From Hyphomicrobiales bacterium (GTDB taxonomy: Bacteria; Pseudomonadota; Alphaproteobacteria; Rhizobiales; Rhizobiaceae), in assembly GCA_900467185.1 (NCBI GenBank), contig UBPA01000023.1, positions 62,001 to 126,000 of the forward strand: a stretch of DNA of 64,000 nt. The letters are read 5' to 3'. Positions 8,547 to 17,161 of this stretch are shown here, one piece after another. Position 1 is the stretch's first letter, and the number at the start of each line of letters is the position of its first letter. The position numbers and the translations under genes are program-made. The notes below the pieces were generated by a model. That model searched no databases. It worked only from the letters and a program-made list of their open reading frames with translations, and had not been told where the DNA came from.

Positions 8547-9587
8547 CTACTGCGGGTCGCCAGGGATCGTTTCCCTGACGCTGCTCCGTCGGATAACCAG
8601 CCCCGGCTTAACGTCTATCGCCATTGTGCCGGTGGCCCCATCGAGGAGATCCAGGATAAGGCTGCCTGTGCGCAGACCGATCTCGCGCGCATGGGCGTCG
8701 ATCGTCGTCAGCGTGGGTACGCAAATGGCGGCAATTTCGTAGTTGCCAAAACCTCCGATGGCGATCTGGTCCGGGACGACGATGCCACGTCGGTGGCATT
8801 CCGTGAGCGCTCCGAACGCAGAGAGGTCCGAAACGCAGATCACGGCGTCGGTGTCGGGGTGATCGTGCAAAAGCCGCGCCATGGCATCTGCACCCTCACG
8901 CATGGAAATCGGCGGTGCGCCAGCTGCGATGAGGCAAGGGTCATCGTGCCCATGGGATCTCATCGCAGTGATGAAGCCGCGCCGCCTGTCGCTGCCGCGT
9001 GTATCCCGTCCCGCATCGCCCCCGATAAAGGCGATCCGCCTATAGCCGATTGCAACAAAATGATCGACCATGGCACGCACGGCGTCCGCGTTCGAAAACC
9101 CGACATAGTGGCCAATCGGCTGGTCCGGGACGTCCCAGGTCTCGACCACCGGGATCCGTGCAATCTCCAGCAGGCGGCGCGCGCGCGCCGTATGGTGTCC
9201 GCCTGTGACCACGATCGCCTGGGGATTGCGCCGCAGAAGTTGCTCGATCAGCTGCTCTTCGACGTCCACGTCGTAATTCGTATAGCCGAGCAGGGTTTGC
9301 ATGTTTCGGCCAGAGAGGATCTCGGACAGGCCCGCGACCGTATCGGCGAAGTTCGCGTTGTTGATCGAGGGAATTGTCACCGCGACGAAGTCCGTCCTCT
9401 GCGAACGCAGGTTCGATGCCGCCGCGTGAAAGATGTAACCGAGCTCCTCGGCAGCCTCTAGGATAGCGCTGCGGGTTTCCGGGCTGATGACGCTATCGGC
9501 CTTCAGCGCGCGCGAGACCGTCATGGCGGACACGCCGGCCTTGCGGGCGACATCGCTCATCGTCGGCGATTTTCGATTGGGTTTCAT
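8547..9587 (-). CDS. LacI-family transcriptional regulator (GntR/IdnR-like)
   Basis: This 346-residue protein has an N-terminal LacI helix-turn-helix (MSDVARKAGVSAMTVSRALK, hinge near residues 50-65) and a periplasmic-binding-protein-like effector domain (residues 68-335) with the family pattern IAIGGFGNYEIA. It precedes a gluconokinase remnant, idnO, a 2-hydroxyacid dehydrogenase and idnD, so it is most likely the gluconate/idonate-responsive repressor of this locus. A perfect palindrome at 10883-10900 (TATGTTAT-CG-ATAACATA) resembles the ATGTTA-N4-TAACAT operators of the GntR branch and is its likely target. Confidence 0.9.
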   Translation of the reverse strand: MKPNRKSPTMSDVARKAGVSAMTVSRALKADSVISPETRSAILEAAEELGYIFHAAASNLRSQRTDFVAVTIPSINNANFADTVAGLSEILSGRNMQTLLGYTNYDVDVEEQLIEQLLRRNPQAIVVTGGHHTARARRLLEIARIPVVETWDVPDQPIGHYVGFSNADAVRAMVDHFVAIGYRRIAFIGGDAGRDTRGSDRRRGFITAMRSHGHDDPCLIAAGAPPISMREGADAMARLLHDHPDTDAVICVSDLSAFGALTECHRRGIVVPDQIAIGGFGNYEIAAICVPTLTTIDAHAREIGLRTGSLILDLLDGATGTMAIDVKPGLVIRRSSVRETIPGDPQ

Positions 9588-9691
9588 AGAGAGGGACTTA
9601 TTGTCAGGGTTACGACTCTCCTGCGCACTCCATCGCGTTTCTGTGTCAGGCGCAAGGGTGTGGCCGAAACGAAACGGGCTGCAGACGCCAG

Positions 9692-10079
9692 TCAGTCCTC
9701 GATCGTCTCCGGTAACGGCAGATCAACGCCGCTGGTCAGGGCCGCTTCGTCGCCGCCGGGTTGTTCCAGCGTGGCGAACTGGCTCTTGAGCAGGGAGGCC
9801 GGCGTGATGTGTCCGCGACCTTTCCCCATGTGGGAGGAGATCGGCCCCATGGAACCCGCGAGGTGGTACGACGCCGACGCCGTCGTGAGCCCGGTTGCGG
9901 ATGCGGTCCCGATGCGATCGCTTCAACGCCGAACGGTCGATGACCGTCGTGCCCGCGCCTGTCGCAAGGCGACCACCGTCGAAGAGTCGTCCGTCCAGCG
10001 CTGCGGCAAGCGCAGCGCCGACCATCGATTTGCCGCAGCCGGAAACACCGATGAACCCGATCTTGAAGATCGGATTCAT
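9692..10079 (-). pseudogene. gntK: Gluconokinase remnant with internal deletion and frameshift
   Basis: The gene starts at 10079 with MNPIFKIGFIGVSGCGKS, the P-loop of gluconokinase, and continues VGAALAAALDGRLFDGG. The substrate segment that should follow (about 40 residues) is absent: the frame passes directly to VIDRSALKRSHRDRIR, the later CSALKRxYRDxLR motif. Downstream the homologous C-terminus (YHLAGS, FATLEQPG, LPLPETIED then stop at 9692) is in a different frame. It therefore carries both a deletion and a frameshift and should be inactive. It lies 2 bp from idnO, so it was the second gene of that unit. Confidence 0.82.
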
Positions 10080-10080
10080 G

Positions 10081-10839
10081 TCAGAGCGAGGCGGTGATGC
10101 CGCCATCGACATACAGGATATGGCCGTTGACGAAGGAGGACGCATCGGACGCAAGAAAGATGCAGGCGCCGACCAATTCCTCGACCTTTCCCCAGCGGCC
10201 GGCCGGTGTGCGCTTTTCCAGCCATGTCGAAAACGCCTCGTCGGCAACCAGCGCTGCGTTCAGCGGCGTGTCGAAATAGCCGGGTGCGATGGCGTTGCAT
10301 TGCAGGCCGTGCTTCGCCCAGTCTGTCGCCATGCCCTTCGTCAGATTGCCGACGGCACCTTTGGTCGCGGTGTAGGGCGCGATGCCGGAGCGGGCGAGTG
10401 CCGTCTGGACGCTTGCGATGTTGATGATCTTGCCGGCACCCCGCGCGATCATGTGGCGGGCAACGGCCTGGCCGACGTTGAAGACGCTCGACACGTTGGT
10501 GCGCAGCAGCCTCTCGAAAGCGTCGGCCGGAAACTCTTCCAGCGGCGCGCGATACTGCATGCCGGCATTGTTGACGAGGATATCGATCGGGCCGACTTCG
10601 GCCTCGTACCGATCTACCGCCAGGCGCGCCGCTGGATGATCCGTGGCGTCGAAGGCGAGATGGTCGACCGGTGTTTCGAATTGCGCGGCCGCTGCCGAAA
10701 GCTTCTCCGTATCGCGCCCGTTCAGGACGATGCGCGCACCGGCAGCCCGCAGGCCATGGGCAAGCGCAAGGCCAATTCCCTGCGAGGATCCGGTGATTAG
10801 AGCCCGTTTCCCGGACAGGTCGAACAGCCGCACCGACAT
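10081..10839 (-). CDS. idnO: Gluconate 5-dehydrogenase-like SDR
   Basis: This 252-residue short-chain dehydrogenase has the NAD(P) motif TGSSQGIG at the N-terminus, NNAG near residue 88, and the YTATK catalytic Tyr-Lys pair near residues 155-159, with a C-terminal YVDGG segment. The length and the segments NVSSVFNVGQAVARHM and GYFDTPLN fit IdnO, which interconverts gluconate and 5-ketogluconate. The neighbours (LacI regulator, gntK remnant, idnD) support this. The exact sugar acid remains inferred. Confidence 0.85.
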   Translation of the reverse strand: MSVRLFDLSGKRALITGSSQGIGLALAHGLRAAGARIVLNGRDTEKLSAAAAQFETPVDHLAFDATDHPAARLAVDRYEAEVGPIDILVNNAGMQYRAPLEEFPADAFERLLRTNVSSVFNVGQAVARHMIARGAGKIINIASVQTALARSGIAPYTATKGAVGNLTKGMATDWAKHGLQCNAIAPGYFDTPLNAALVADEAFSTWLEKRTPAGRWGKVEELVGACIFLASDASSFVNGHILYVDGGITASL

Positions 10840-10882
10840 GATCTTCTCCTGATGTCTCTCGACAAAGTCTTCTCGTTACGGT

Positions 10883-10900
10883 TATGTTATCGATAACATA
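10883..10900. promoter_or_regulatory. Perfect 18-bp palindromic operator, GntR-like
   Basis: TATGTTAT-CG-ATAACATA lies between the divergent idnO and hydroxyacid dehydrogenase genes. It fits the ATGTTA-N4-TAACAT operator form of GntR/IdnR-type LacI regulators, one of which is encoded at 8547-9587. One site here could control both divergent units. Confidence 0.75.
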
Positions 10901-10962
10901 CTCTGTCAAGCCATTCCCAGAACATGCGGGCCCTGAGCACGAAAGCCCCAAACGCGAGAGCC

Positions 10963-11913
10963 ATGATGACAAAGCCGCAGATCCTTCAGGTCGGTCCCTA
11001 TCCGGAATGGGACGAGAGTCCCCTGAACGCCGCGTTTGCGGTCCATCGCTATTTCGAAGCAGCGGACAAGCAGGCCTTTCTGGCCGAGATCGGGCCGAAC
11101 ATCAGGGGCATCGCGACGCGTGGCGAACTGGGCGCCACCCGCGCCATGATTGAGGCCTGCCCGAACCTCGAGGTCATCGCCGTCTATGGCGTCGGCTACG
11201 ATGCGGTCGATCTCGCCACCTGCCGGGAAAGGGGCATCAACGTGACCAACACGCCGGACGTGCTGACCAAAGACGTGGCGGATCTCGGCGTTGCCATGAT
11301 GCTCTGCCAGTCACGCGGCGTCATCGGTGCGGAAACCTGGGTGCGGGATGGAAGCTGGGCCGGGCGAGGTCTCTATCCCCTGCGCCGGCGGGTCTGGGGC
11401 CGTCGTGCCGGCATCCTGGGCCTCGGCCGCATCGGCCTGGAAGTGGCAAAACGGCTGAAGGGCTTCGATATGCAAGTCGCCTACAGCGGCACCCGGCCCA
11501 AGCCTGAGGCCGATGGCCTGACATTCGTAGCCGATCCTGTCGCGCTGGCGCGGGACGTGGATTTCCTGTTCGTCACGCTGGCGGCATCCGCCGAAACACG
11601 CCACATCGTCGGCCGCGAGGTCATCGCGGCGCTCGGGGCTGATGGCATGCTGATCAACATCTCCCGTGCGTCCAACATCAACGAGGACGCGCTGTTGGAC
11701 GCCCTGGAGCAGGGAACGCTTGGCTCGGCGGCACTCGACGTGTTCGAGGGCGAGCCCGCGCTCAATCCGCGCTTTCTGGCGCTCGACAATGTCCTCCTCC
11801 AGCCGCATCACGCTTCGGGAACCATCGAGACCCGCAAGGCTATGGGGCAGCTGGTTCGCGACAATCTGCAGGCGCACTTTGCCGGCGCGCCGCTTCCGAC
11901 CCCGGTCCTGTGA
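10963..11913 (+). CDS. D-isomer-specific 2-hydroxyacid dehydrogenase (2-ketogluconate/hydroxypyruvate reductase-like)
   Basis: This 316-residue protein has the Rossmann motif GLGRIGLEVAKRL, the catalytic Arg in NISRASN, Glu in DVFEGEP and His in LQPHHASGT, the triad of D-2-hydroxyacid dehydrogenases. Its length and position 10 bp ahead of idnD suggest a GhrB-like reductase acting on 2-ketogluconate, glyoxylate or hydroxypyruvate. ATG at 10963 or 10966 is preferred over 10924, which would add unlike residues across the operator region. It is divergent from idnO across the palindromic operator and therefore likely co-regulated. Confidence 0.85.
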   Translation: MMTKPQILQVGPYPEWDESPLNAAFAVHRYFEAADKQAFLAEIGPNIRGIATRGELGATRAMIEACPNLEVIAVYGVGYDAVDLATCRERGINVTNTPDVLTKDVADLGVAMMLCQSRGVIGAETWVRDGSWAGRGLYPLRRRVWGRRAGILGLGRIGLEVAKRLKGFDMQVAYSGTRPKPEADGLTFVADPVALARDVDFLFVTLAASAETRHIVGREVIAALGADGMLINISRASNINEDALLDALEQGTLGSAALDVFEGEPALNPRFLALDNVLLQPHHASGTIETRKAMGQLVRDNLQAHFAGAPLPTPVL

Positions 11914-11923
11914 GGTTGCCGTC

Positions 11924-12955
11924 ATGAAAGCCATCATCGCTCATGCCGCAAAGGATCTCCGCATCGAGGAGATGGCGGACGAACAGGCCGGTCCCGGCGA
12001 GGTCCGGCTGCGCCTTGCTACCGGCGGCATCTGCGGCAGCGACCTGCACTACTATCATCACGGCGGCTTCGGCGCAGTGCGGCTGAAGCAGCCGATGGTC
12101 CTCGGCCATGAGGTTTCCGCCTATGTTGAGGCTCTGGGCGGAGGCGTTGACGGGCTGGAGGTCGGAGACCTGGTCGCCGTGTCGCCATCCAGGCCGTGCC
12201 GTACGTGCACATATTGCCAGCAAGGCCTGCACAATCAGTGCATGAACATGCGTTTTTACGGCAGCGCCATGCCGTTTCCGCATATTCAGGGCGCGTTCCG
12301 CGAGACCCTCGTTGCGGACGCTTACCAATGCATTCCCGCCGGCGATCTGTCGCCTGGCGAAGCGGCCATGGCGGAGCCGCTGGCGGTGGTCTTGCATGCG
12401 ACGCGCCGGGCGGGAGACCTGCTCGGCAAGCGGGTGCTCGTCACCGGCTGCGGCCCGATCGGCGTGTTGTCGATCCTGGCTGCACGGCGTGCCGGTGCCG
12501 CGGAGATCGTGGCGATCGACCTTTCCGACTTCACGCTCGCGATGGCAAAGTCAGCCGGCGCCGACCGGACGATCAATACGGCACGCGAACCCGATGCGCT
12601 GGCGCCTTATGCAGTGGACAAGGGCACATTCGACGTTCTTTACGAATGCTCGGGGGCTGCACCAGCGTTGCTCGGCGCCATTCCCGCCCTGAGGCCGCGC
12701 GGCATCATCGTCCAGCTCGGCCTCGGCGGCGACATGACCCTGCCGATGACGGTGATCACCGCCAAGGAGTTGGACCTGCGTGGCTCGTTCCGCTTCCACG
12801 AGGAGTTTGCCACGGGCGTCGCGCTGATGCGCAAGGGCTTGATCGACGTCAAGTCGCTGATCACGCACACCGTTCCGCTCGACCATGCTCTCTCCGCATT
12901 CGACATCGCCTCCGACCGTAGCCGGGCGATGAAGGCGCAGATCGTGTTTTCCTGA
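11924..12955 (+). CDS. idnD: L-idonate 5-dehydrogenase-like zinc alcohol dehydrogenase
   Basis: This 343-residue medium-chain dehydrogenase has the catalytic zinc ligands in GGICGSDLHYYHHGGFG and GHEVSA, the structural zinc cysteines in CRTCTYCQQGLHNQC, and the NAD motif GCGPIGVL. The DLHYYHHGGFG segment is characteristic of IdnD, which oxidises L-idonate to 5-ketogluconate. It is downstream of the hydroxyacid dehydrogenase and near idnO, forming an idonate/gluconate branch. The start at 11924 is in agreement with the family N-terminus MKAIIAHAAKDLR. Confidence 0.88.
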   Translation: MKAIIAHAAKDLRIEEMADEQAGPGEVRLRLATGGICGSDLHYYHHGGFGAVRLKQPMVLGHEVSAYVEALGGGVDGLEVGDLVAVSPSRPCRTCTYCQQGLHNQCMNMRFYGSAMPFPHIQGAFRETLVADAYQCIPAGDLSPGEAAMAEPLAVVLHATRRAGDLLGKRVLVTGCGPIGVLSILAARRAGAAEIVAIDLSDFTLAMAKSAGADRTINTAREPDALAPYAVDKGTFDVLYECSGAAPALLGAIPALRPRGIIVQLGLGGDMTLPMTVITAKELDLRGSFRFHEEFATGVALMRKGLIDVKSLITHTVPLDHALSAFDIASDRSRAMKAQIVFS

Positions 12956-12968
12956 CAAATAGGGCCAA

Positions 12969-13000
12969 GGGAAGGCCGGCCCTCGTTACCGGCCTTTCCC
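12969..13000. terminator. Hairpin between convergent idnD and LysR genes
   Basis: GGGAAGGCCGG at 12969-12979 pairs with CCGGCCTTTCCC at 12989-13000 with one bulged base and a 9-nt loop. It is placed between convergent genes and could act in both directions; it overlaps the last bases of the LysR gene. Confidence 0.6.
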
Positions 13001-13924
13001 TGATGTGACGCCAATGCAACTCCAGTGACCCTCGGCCCCCAGCCGCTCAACGACCGAGAGAACGATGTTCCGGACCTCGATGACGGCCCGGCTGGGTGGA
13101 TGATTGACCGGCATATCGAGAACGAGCCGGCGCTGAAGGCCGGGCTTCACCAATGTCGCGGTCGACAGGCGTTCGTTCTCGTGATCGGCGTAGACGGCAC
13201 CACGCCCGAGGATCGTGACGCCCAGTCCGGCGCGGATGGCGGCTTTGGTGCTCGCCACGCCTTCAATTTCCCGGATGATATTGATCTCGCGCCCGAGCAT
13301 CAGCGCCTGTCGTTCGAGAAGAATACGAATCCCGTGTCTGCGTGTGGGCAGAATCAGAGGCAGGCCGAGCGCCTTCTCGATCGTCAGCGTTTCACCGGGG
13401 GCAAACTGACCGTTTGCGCCGATGGCAAACAGCACCTCGTCGAACAAGGGGATGGCAGCCGGCTTGGCAACGCCCTCAAGGGTGACGGCAAGATCGTAGA
13501 GCTTCGTATCCACCCCGACGCGCAGCGCCTGGCTGTCCCCCTCGCTGATTGTTAGTCGCACCTTGGGAAAGCGCTGCGCGCACGCTTGGATGACAGGAAT
13601 GCCGAGGATCGGGCTGATCGAGCCGAGAATGCCCAGCGACACGTCGCCGCTTGGATATTTTGCCTGTTCCTTCGTCGCGACCTCCGCCTGATCGACGGCC
13701 CTCAGGATCGCCTGGGCGTGGGCCAGAAGCGTCTGGCCGGCCGCCGTCGCCGTCACGCCGCGCGGCGTCCTGTTGAGCAGCAGGACACCGAGCTGCTCCT
13801 CCAGTGTCCGCATGTGCGAACTGAGGGCCGGCTGCGCGACACCCAGTTCGCCTGCTGCGCGCGTAAACGAGCCGAGTTCCGCAATCTTGCTGAAGTATCG
13901 CAACTTCAAAAGGTCGAGCGTCAT
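12986..13924 (-). CDS. LysR-family transcriptional regulator (Nac/Cbl-like)
   Basis: This 312-residue protein begins MTLDLLKLRYFSKIAELGSF, with the LysR helix-turn-helix AAGELGVAQPALSSHMRTLE at residues 24-43 and a substrate-binding domain from about residue 90. The style (LxxLRYFxxIAELGSFTRAA) is that of Nac/nitrogen-assimilation type members. The start at 13924 is preferred over 13942 by homology with that N-terminus. It is divergent from the amino acid ABC transporter at 14049 with an AT-rich 124-bp gap, so it probably controls the transporter and the RraA-like gene behind it. Confidence 0.87.
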   Translation of the reverse strand: MTLDLLKLRYFSKIAELGSFTRAAGELGVAQPALSSHMRTLEEQLGVLLLNRTPRGVTATAAGQTLLAHAQAILRAVDQAEVATKEQAKYPSGDVSLGILGSISPILGIPVIQACAQRFPKVRLTISEGDSQALRVGVDTKLYDLAVTLEGVAKPAAIPLFDEVLFAIGANGQFAPGETLTIEKALGLPLILPTRRHGIRILLERQALMLGREINIIREIEGVASTKAAIRAGLGVTILGRGAVYADHENERLSTATLVKPGLQRRLVLDMPVNHPPSRAVIEVRNIVLSVVERLGAEGHWSCIGVTSGKGR

Positions 13925-14048
13925 CGTCGTGCATTCGTCCATACAGAATGAATATATCTATTATCCTCAATATATATTTGTTCGAATGTACGGCAACCGA
14001 TAAATCTCATCCTACCAGCGAGAGGATGCGCTGTTTGGGAGGATCGAT

Positions 14049-14888
14049 ATGAACATGAATCGAATTTTGGGAGCTGTTATCGTTGTTAGCGCAGTCTCTC
14101 TATCGGTGACCGCAAAGGCTGAACTGCTTGACGATATCAAGGCAGCAGGAACTCTGAACTGTGGTGTGCTGACCAATTCGCCGCCGCTCGGCTTCCAGGA
14201 TGTAAAGACCCGCGAGCCCGCCGGTTACGAAATCGAGATTTGCCAGAAGCTTGCAAAGTCGCTCGGCGTGACCGCAAAGCTCACCGCGGTTTCTCCCCAG
14301 ACCCGTATGGCGGAGCTGACGCAGGGGCGCGTCGATATCCTGGCATCGCTGCTCAGCTACAGCAAGCAACGTGCCGAACAGGTCGATTTCAGCGGTGCCT
14401 ATATCGCCGAAGACTTCAACTTCGTGGTGCTCGACAAATCGGACATCAAGACGGTGGACGATCTCGCAGGCCAGCGCATCGGCCTCGTCAAGGGCTCGGT
14501 GTTGATCCCGATCACGGAGAAGCGGCTCCCGGACGCCCGTGTTCTTTCCTTCGAGACAAGCGCGGCCTCGTTTCTCGCCCTGCAACAGGGCAAGGTAAAG
14601 GCGACCGTCTACCGCTACTCCGAAGGCAAGGCGGTCGAGCGAAATGCGGGAGCCGATATCAACAAGCTGCGCTTCCTCGACGAGCCGCTCCTGTCCATGC
14701 CGTCCGGCTTCGCGTTCCGCAAGGGATCGCCGGAACTCGTCAAGGCGACGAACGCCTTTCTCGCATCGCTGGAAACATCCGGTGAGGGGCAGGCCCTGTA
14801 CGACAAGTGGCTGGGCAAGGACAGCGACCTGAAAGCGACCCGGAAATTCGAATTCGGCAAGCCACAGGAAACCTGGTTCACCAACTGA
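14049..14888 (+). CDS. Polar amino acid ABC transporter substrate-binding protein
   Basis: This 279-residue protein has a signal peptide (MNMNRILGAVIVVSAVSLS, cleavage near TAKA) and the bilobal SBP_bac_3 fold: LNCGVLTNSPPLGF, GYEIEICQKLAKSLG and GRVDILASLLSYSKQRAEQVDFS. It captures a polar amino acid or a similar acid in the periplasm. The RBS GGGAGGA lies just upstream of the start. Two permeases, an ATPase and an RraA-like aldolase follow. The ligand is unknown. Confidence 0.9.
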   Translation: MNMNRILGAVIVVSAVSLSVTAKAELLDDIKAAGTLNCGVLTNSPPLGFQDVKTREPAGYEIEICQKLAKSLGVTAKLTAVSPQTRMAELTQGRVDILASLLSYSKQRAEQVDFSGAYIAEDFNFVVLDKSDIKTVDDLAGQRIGLVKGSVLIPITEKRLPDARVLSFETSAASFLALQQGKVKATVYRYSEGKAVERNAGADINKLRFLDEPLLSMPSGFAFRKGSPELVKATNAFLASLETSGEGQALYDKWLGKDSDLKATRKFEFGKPQETWFTN

Positions 14889-14903
14889 GACATCACCGGC
14901 AAC

Positions 14904-14936
14904 GACGGTTCCGCGGCCCTTGGGCGCGGAACCGTC
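14904..14936 (+). terminator. Strong hairpin between binding-protein and permease genes
   Basis: GACGGTTCCGCG at 14904-14915 pairs perfectly with CGCGGAACCGTC at 14925-14936 over a 9-nt loop. There is no T-tract. It most likely stabilises the binding-protein mRNA or partly ends transcription, so the binding protein is made in excess over the permeases. Confidence 0.55.
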
Positions 14937-15004
14937 CCACAGGTCAGGACGGCGACGGTGATGCGCGTGGAAACATGCGTCGTGAAAGGCGGAATGGTAT
15001 TCCC

Positions 15005-15703
15005 ATGGGCTATCAGCTTGATTTCAGTAAGGTTCTTCAGGGCGAGTATTTCGATCTCATTCTGCAAGGGCTCCAGACGACGATGGTTCTTTTCGTCATT
15101 TCCTGGGTTCTGGGGCTGATCCTCGCGATCTTTCTGACAGTCGTGCGGGCCATCGAATTCCGGCCGACGCAGTTCCTGGTCGCAGCCTTCGTCGAGTATC
15201 ATCGCAACGTGCCGATCCTCATCCAGCTGTTCGTCTGGTACTTCGGCTTCGCCGTGGTTCTTCCGGATGTCGTCAACGACTACCTCAACGATATCGGTGC
15301 CGAGATCGGTTACGCCATCGTGGCGCTGGCGCTGAACAAGGCGGCCTATATGTCGGAGGACTTCCGCAGCGGGCTTCGGTCCATCCACCCGGCGCAGATG
15401 GAAGCCGCCCGCGCCATCGGTTTGACCTATCTCGGCGCAATGAAATGGGTGATCCTGCCGCAGGCATGGCGGCTGGCGCTGCCGGCCCTGCTTGGCCAGA
15501 CCCTGATTCTGTTCAAAGGTACCAGCCTTGCCGCCGGTATCGGCGTGGCCGAGCTCAGCTATCAGGCACGCTATGTCGAGGAACAATCCTTCCGGATCTT
15601 CGAGGCCTATGGCGTCGTCACCGCGATATACATGCTGATCTCGTTCGCAATCATGTGGGCCTCGTCTTTCCTGTCCACACGCTACCGGCTGAGGGTCAAG
15701 TGA
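15005..15703 (+). CDS. Polar amino acid ABC transporter permease
   Basis: This 232-residue inner membrane protein belongs to the HisM/GlnP family: hydrophobic segments near residues 20-45, 60-85, 95-120, 180-200 and 205-225, and the EAA loop MEAARAIGLTYLGAMKWVILPQAWR. The start at 15005 (MGYQLDFSKVL) matches the family; the open frame extends upstream without recognisable sequence. The stop overlaps the start of the second permease (TGATG at 15701-15705), so the two are coupled. Confidence 0.88.
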   Translation: MGYQLDFSKVLQGEYFDLILQGLQTTMVLFVISWVLGLILAIFLTVVRAIEFRPTQFLVAAFVEYHRNVPILIQLFVWYFGFAVVLPDVVNDYLNDIGAEIGYAIVALALNKAAYMSEDFRSGLRSIHPAQMEAARAIGLTYLGAMKWVILPQAWRLALPALLGQTLILFKGTSLAAGIGVAELSYQARYVEEQSFRIFEAYGVVTAIYMLISFAIMWASSFLSTRYRLRVK

Positions 15704-16413
15704 TGCTGGAGATCCTTCAGGAATACGGCGTTCTCCTTCTCATCGGCGAGTATCCGCACGGCAAGCTCGGCGGTCTGGCGATGACGCTCATCATCTCCTT
15801 CGTCAGTTTGATCGCGACATTTCCCTGCGCCGTTCTCATCGCGCTCGCCCGGACAGGAAAAAACAAGCCACTGAAAAGACTGGCCAGCGGTTTCGTGCAC
15901 TGCGTGCGCGCCATTCCGCTGCTGATGCTGATCTTCTGGGCCTATTTTGCGCTTCCCGTCGTCATCGGCATACCGATCGATGCGACCTATACGCTGATCA
16001 TCGCTATCGTCATCTATCAGACGGCCTATCTCGGCGAAATCATTGCCTCGGGCCTTGAAGGTCTTCCGGAGGGACAAACGGAGGCGGCCGAAGCGCTCGG
16101 TCTTGGGTACATCCCGACGACGTTCCGCATCCTGTTGCCGCAAGCGCTGTTCAACGTCATCCCCGGCATCGTCAACCAATTGACGACGATCATCAAGGAA
16201 TCCTCGCTCGGCTCGATCATTGCCGTGCCGGAACTCTCCTATGCCATGCTCCAGGTGAACTCGAACGAGGTCACCAAGCCCTTGCAGATCTTCGGCATTC
16301 TCGCCGCCACCTATTTCGTCCTCTGCTTCGCGCTCAGCCAGGCAACGGGCGTGCTGGAACGGCGTATTTCCAACCGGCGAACCGGCCGGGTCGTCGTGGA
16401 GGCCGTGGCATGA
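15703..16413 (+). CDS. Polar amino acid ABC transporter permease
   Basis: This 236-residue protein is the partner permease of the HisQ/GltK family, with the EAA loop TEAAEALGLGYIPTTFRILLPQAL and about five membrane segments. It starts with ATG overlapping the previous stop by one base and overlaps the ATPase gene by 4 bp. With 15005-15703 it forms the heterodimeric channel. Confidence 0.88.
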   Translation: MLEILQEYGVLLLIGEYPHGKLGGLAMTLIISFVSLIATFPCAVLIALARTGKNKPLKRLASGFVHCVRAIPLLMLIFWAYFALPVVIGIPIDATYTLIIAIVIYQTAYLGEIIASGLEGLPEGQTEAAEALGLGYIPTTFRILLPQALFNVIPGIVNQLTTIIKESSLGSIIAVPELSYAMLQVNSNEVTKPLQIFGILAATYFVLCFALSQATGVLERRISNRRTGRVVVEAVA

Positions 16414-17141
16414 TCGAGTTTCACAGCGTCTCCAAGCGCTATGGCGCGCTGCAGGTCATCCACGATATCTCGGCCACGGTCGAAAAAGGCACGACCATCA
16501 TGCTCTGTGGTCCCTCGGGTTCGGGCAAGTCGACGCTGGTGCGAACGGTCAACCGGCTGGAGCCGATCCAGTCGGGCAGGATCACGGTCGCCGGGCGCGA
16601 TATCCACGCAAAGTCGGTCGATGTGAATATGTTGCGCTCCGGCATCGGCTTCGTCTTCCAGCAGTTCAACCTGTTTCCGCACCTGACGGTCGTCGACAAC
16701 GTGATGCTGCCACTGCGCCGTCTTCGCGGGCAGTCGCGCAGACAGGCGCTGCCGACGGCCATGCTCATGCTCGAGCGCGTCGGTCTTGCCGACCGGGCGC
16801 AATCGCTGCCGGCCGATATTTCGGGCGGGCAAGCGCAGCGCGTGGCGATTGCCCGCTCGCTAATCCTCAAGCCCGAGATCCTGATCCTGGACGAGCCGAC
16901 CAGTGCGCTCGACCCGGAGATGGTCGGCGAGGTGCTGAAGCTGCTGCGCGAGCTTTCCGGCGGCGGCATCACGCTGATGTGCGTCACCCATGAAATGGGC
17001 TTTGCCCGCGAGGTCGCCGACCGCATCTGGTTCCTTAAAAGCGGGCGACTGACGTTCGACGCCAGCCCCGACCTGTTCTTCTCCCAAGAGGCGCATCCCG
17101 ATGTGCGGGGCTTCCTATCCTCTATCCACCGCAATCACTGA
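16410..17141 (+). CDS. Polar amino acid ABC transporter ATP-binding protein
   Basis: This 243-residue ATPase has Walker [10 protein letters not shown], signature ISGGQAQRVAIARSL, Walker [12 protein letters not shown] and the H-loop [18 protein letters not shown], all typical of GlnQ/HisP-type subunits. The signature reads SGGQAQ rather than SGGQQQ, a minor variation. It is the last transporter gene, followed after 20 bp by the RraA-like gene. Confidence 0.92.
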   Translation: MIEFHSVSKRYGALQVIHDISATVEKGTTIMLCGPSGSGKSTLVRTVNRLEPIQSGRITVAGRDIHAKSVDVNMLRSGIGFVFQQFNLFPHLTVVDNVMLPLRRLRGQSRRQALPTAMLMLERVGLADRAQSLPADISGGQAQRVAIARSLILKPEILILDEPTSALDPEMVGEVLKLLRELSGGGITLMCVTHEMGFAREVADRIWFLKSGRLTFDASPDLFFSQEAHPDVRGFLSSIHRNH

Positions 17142-17161
17142 AACAGTCGAGAGATCCGATC

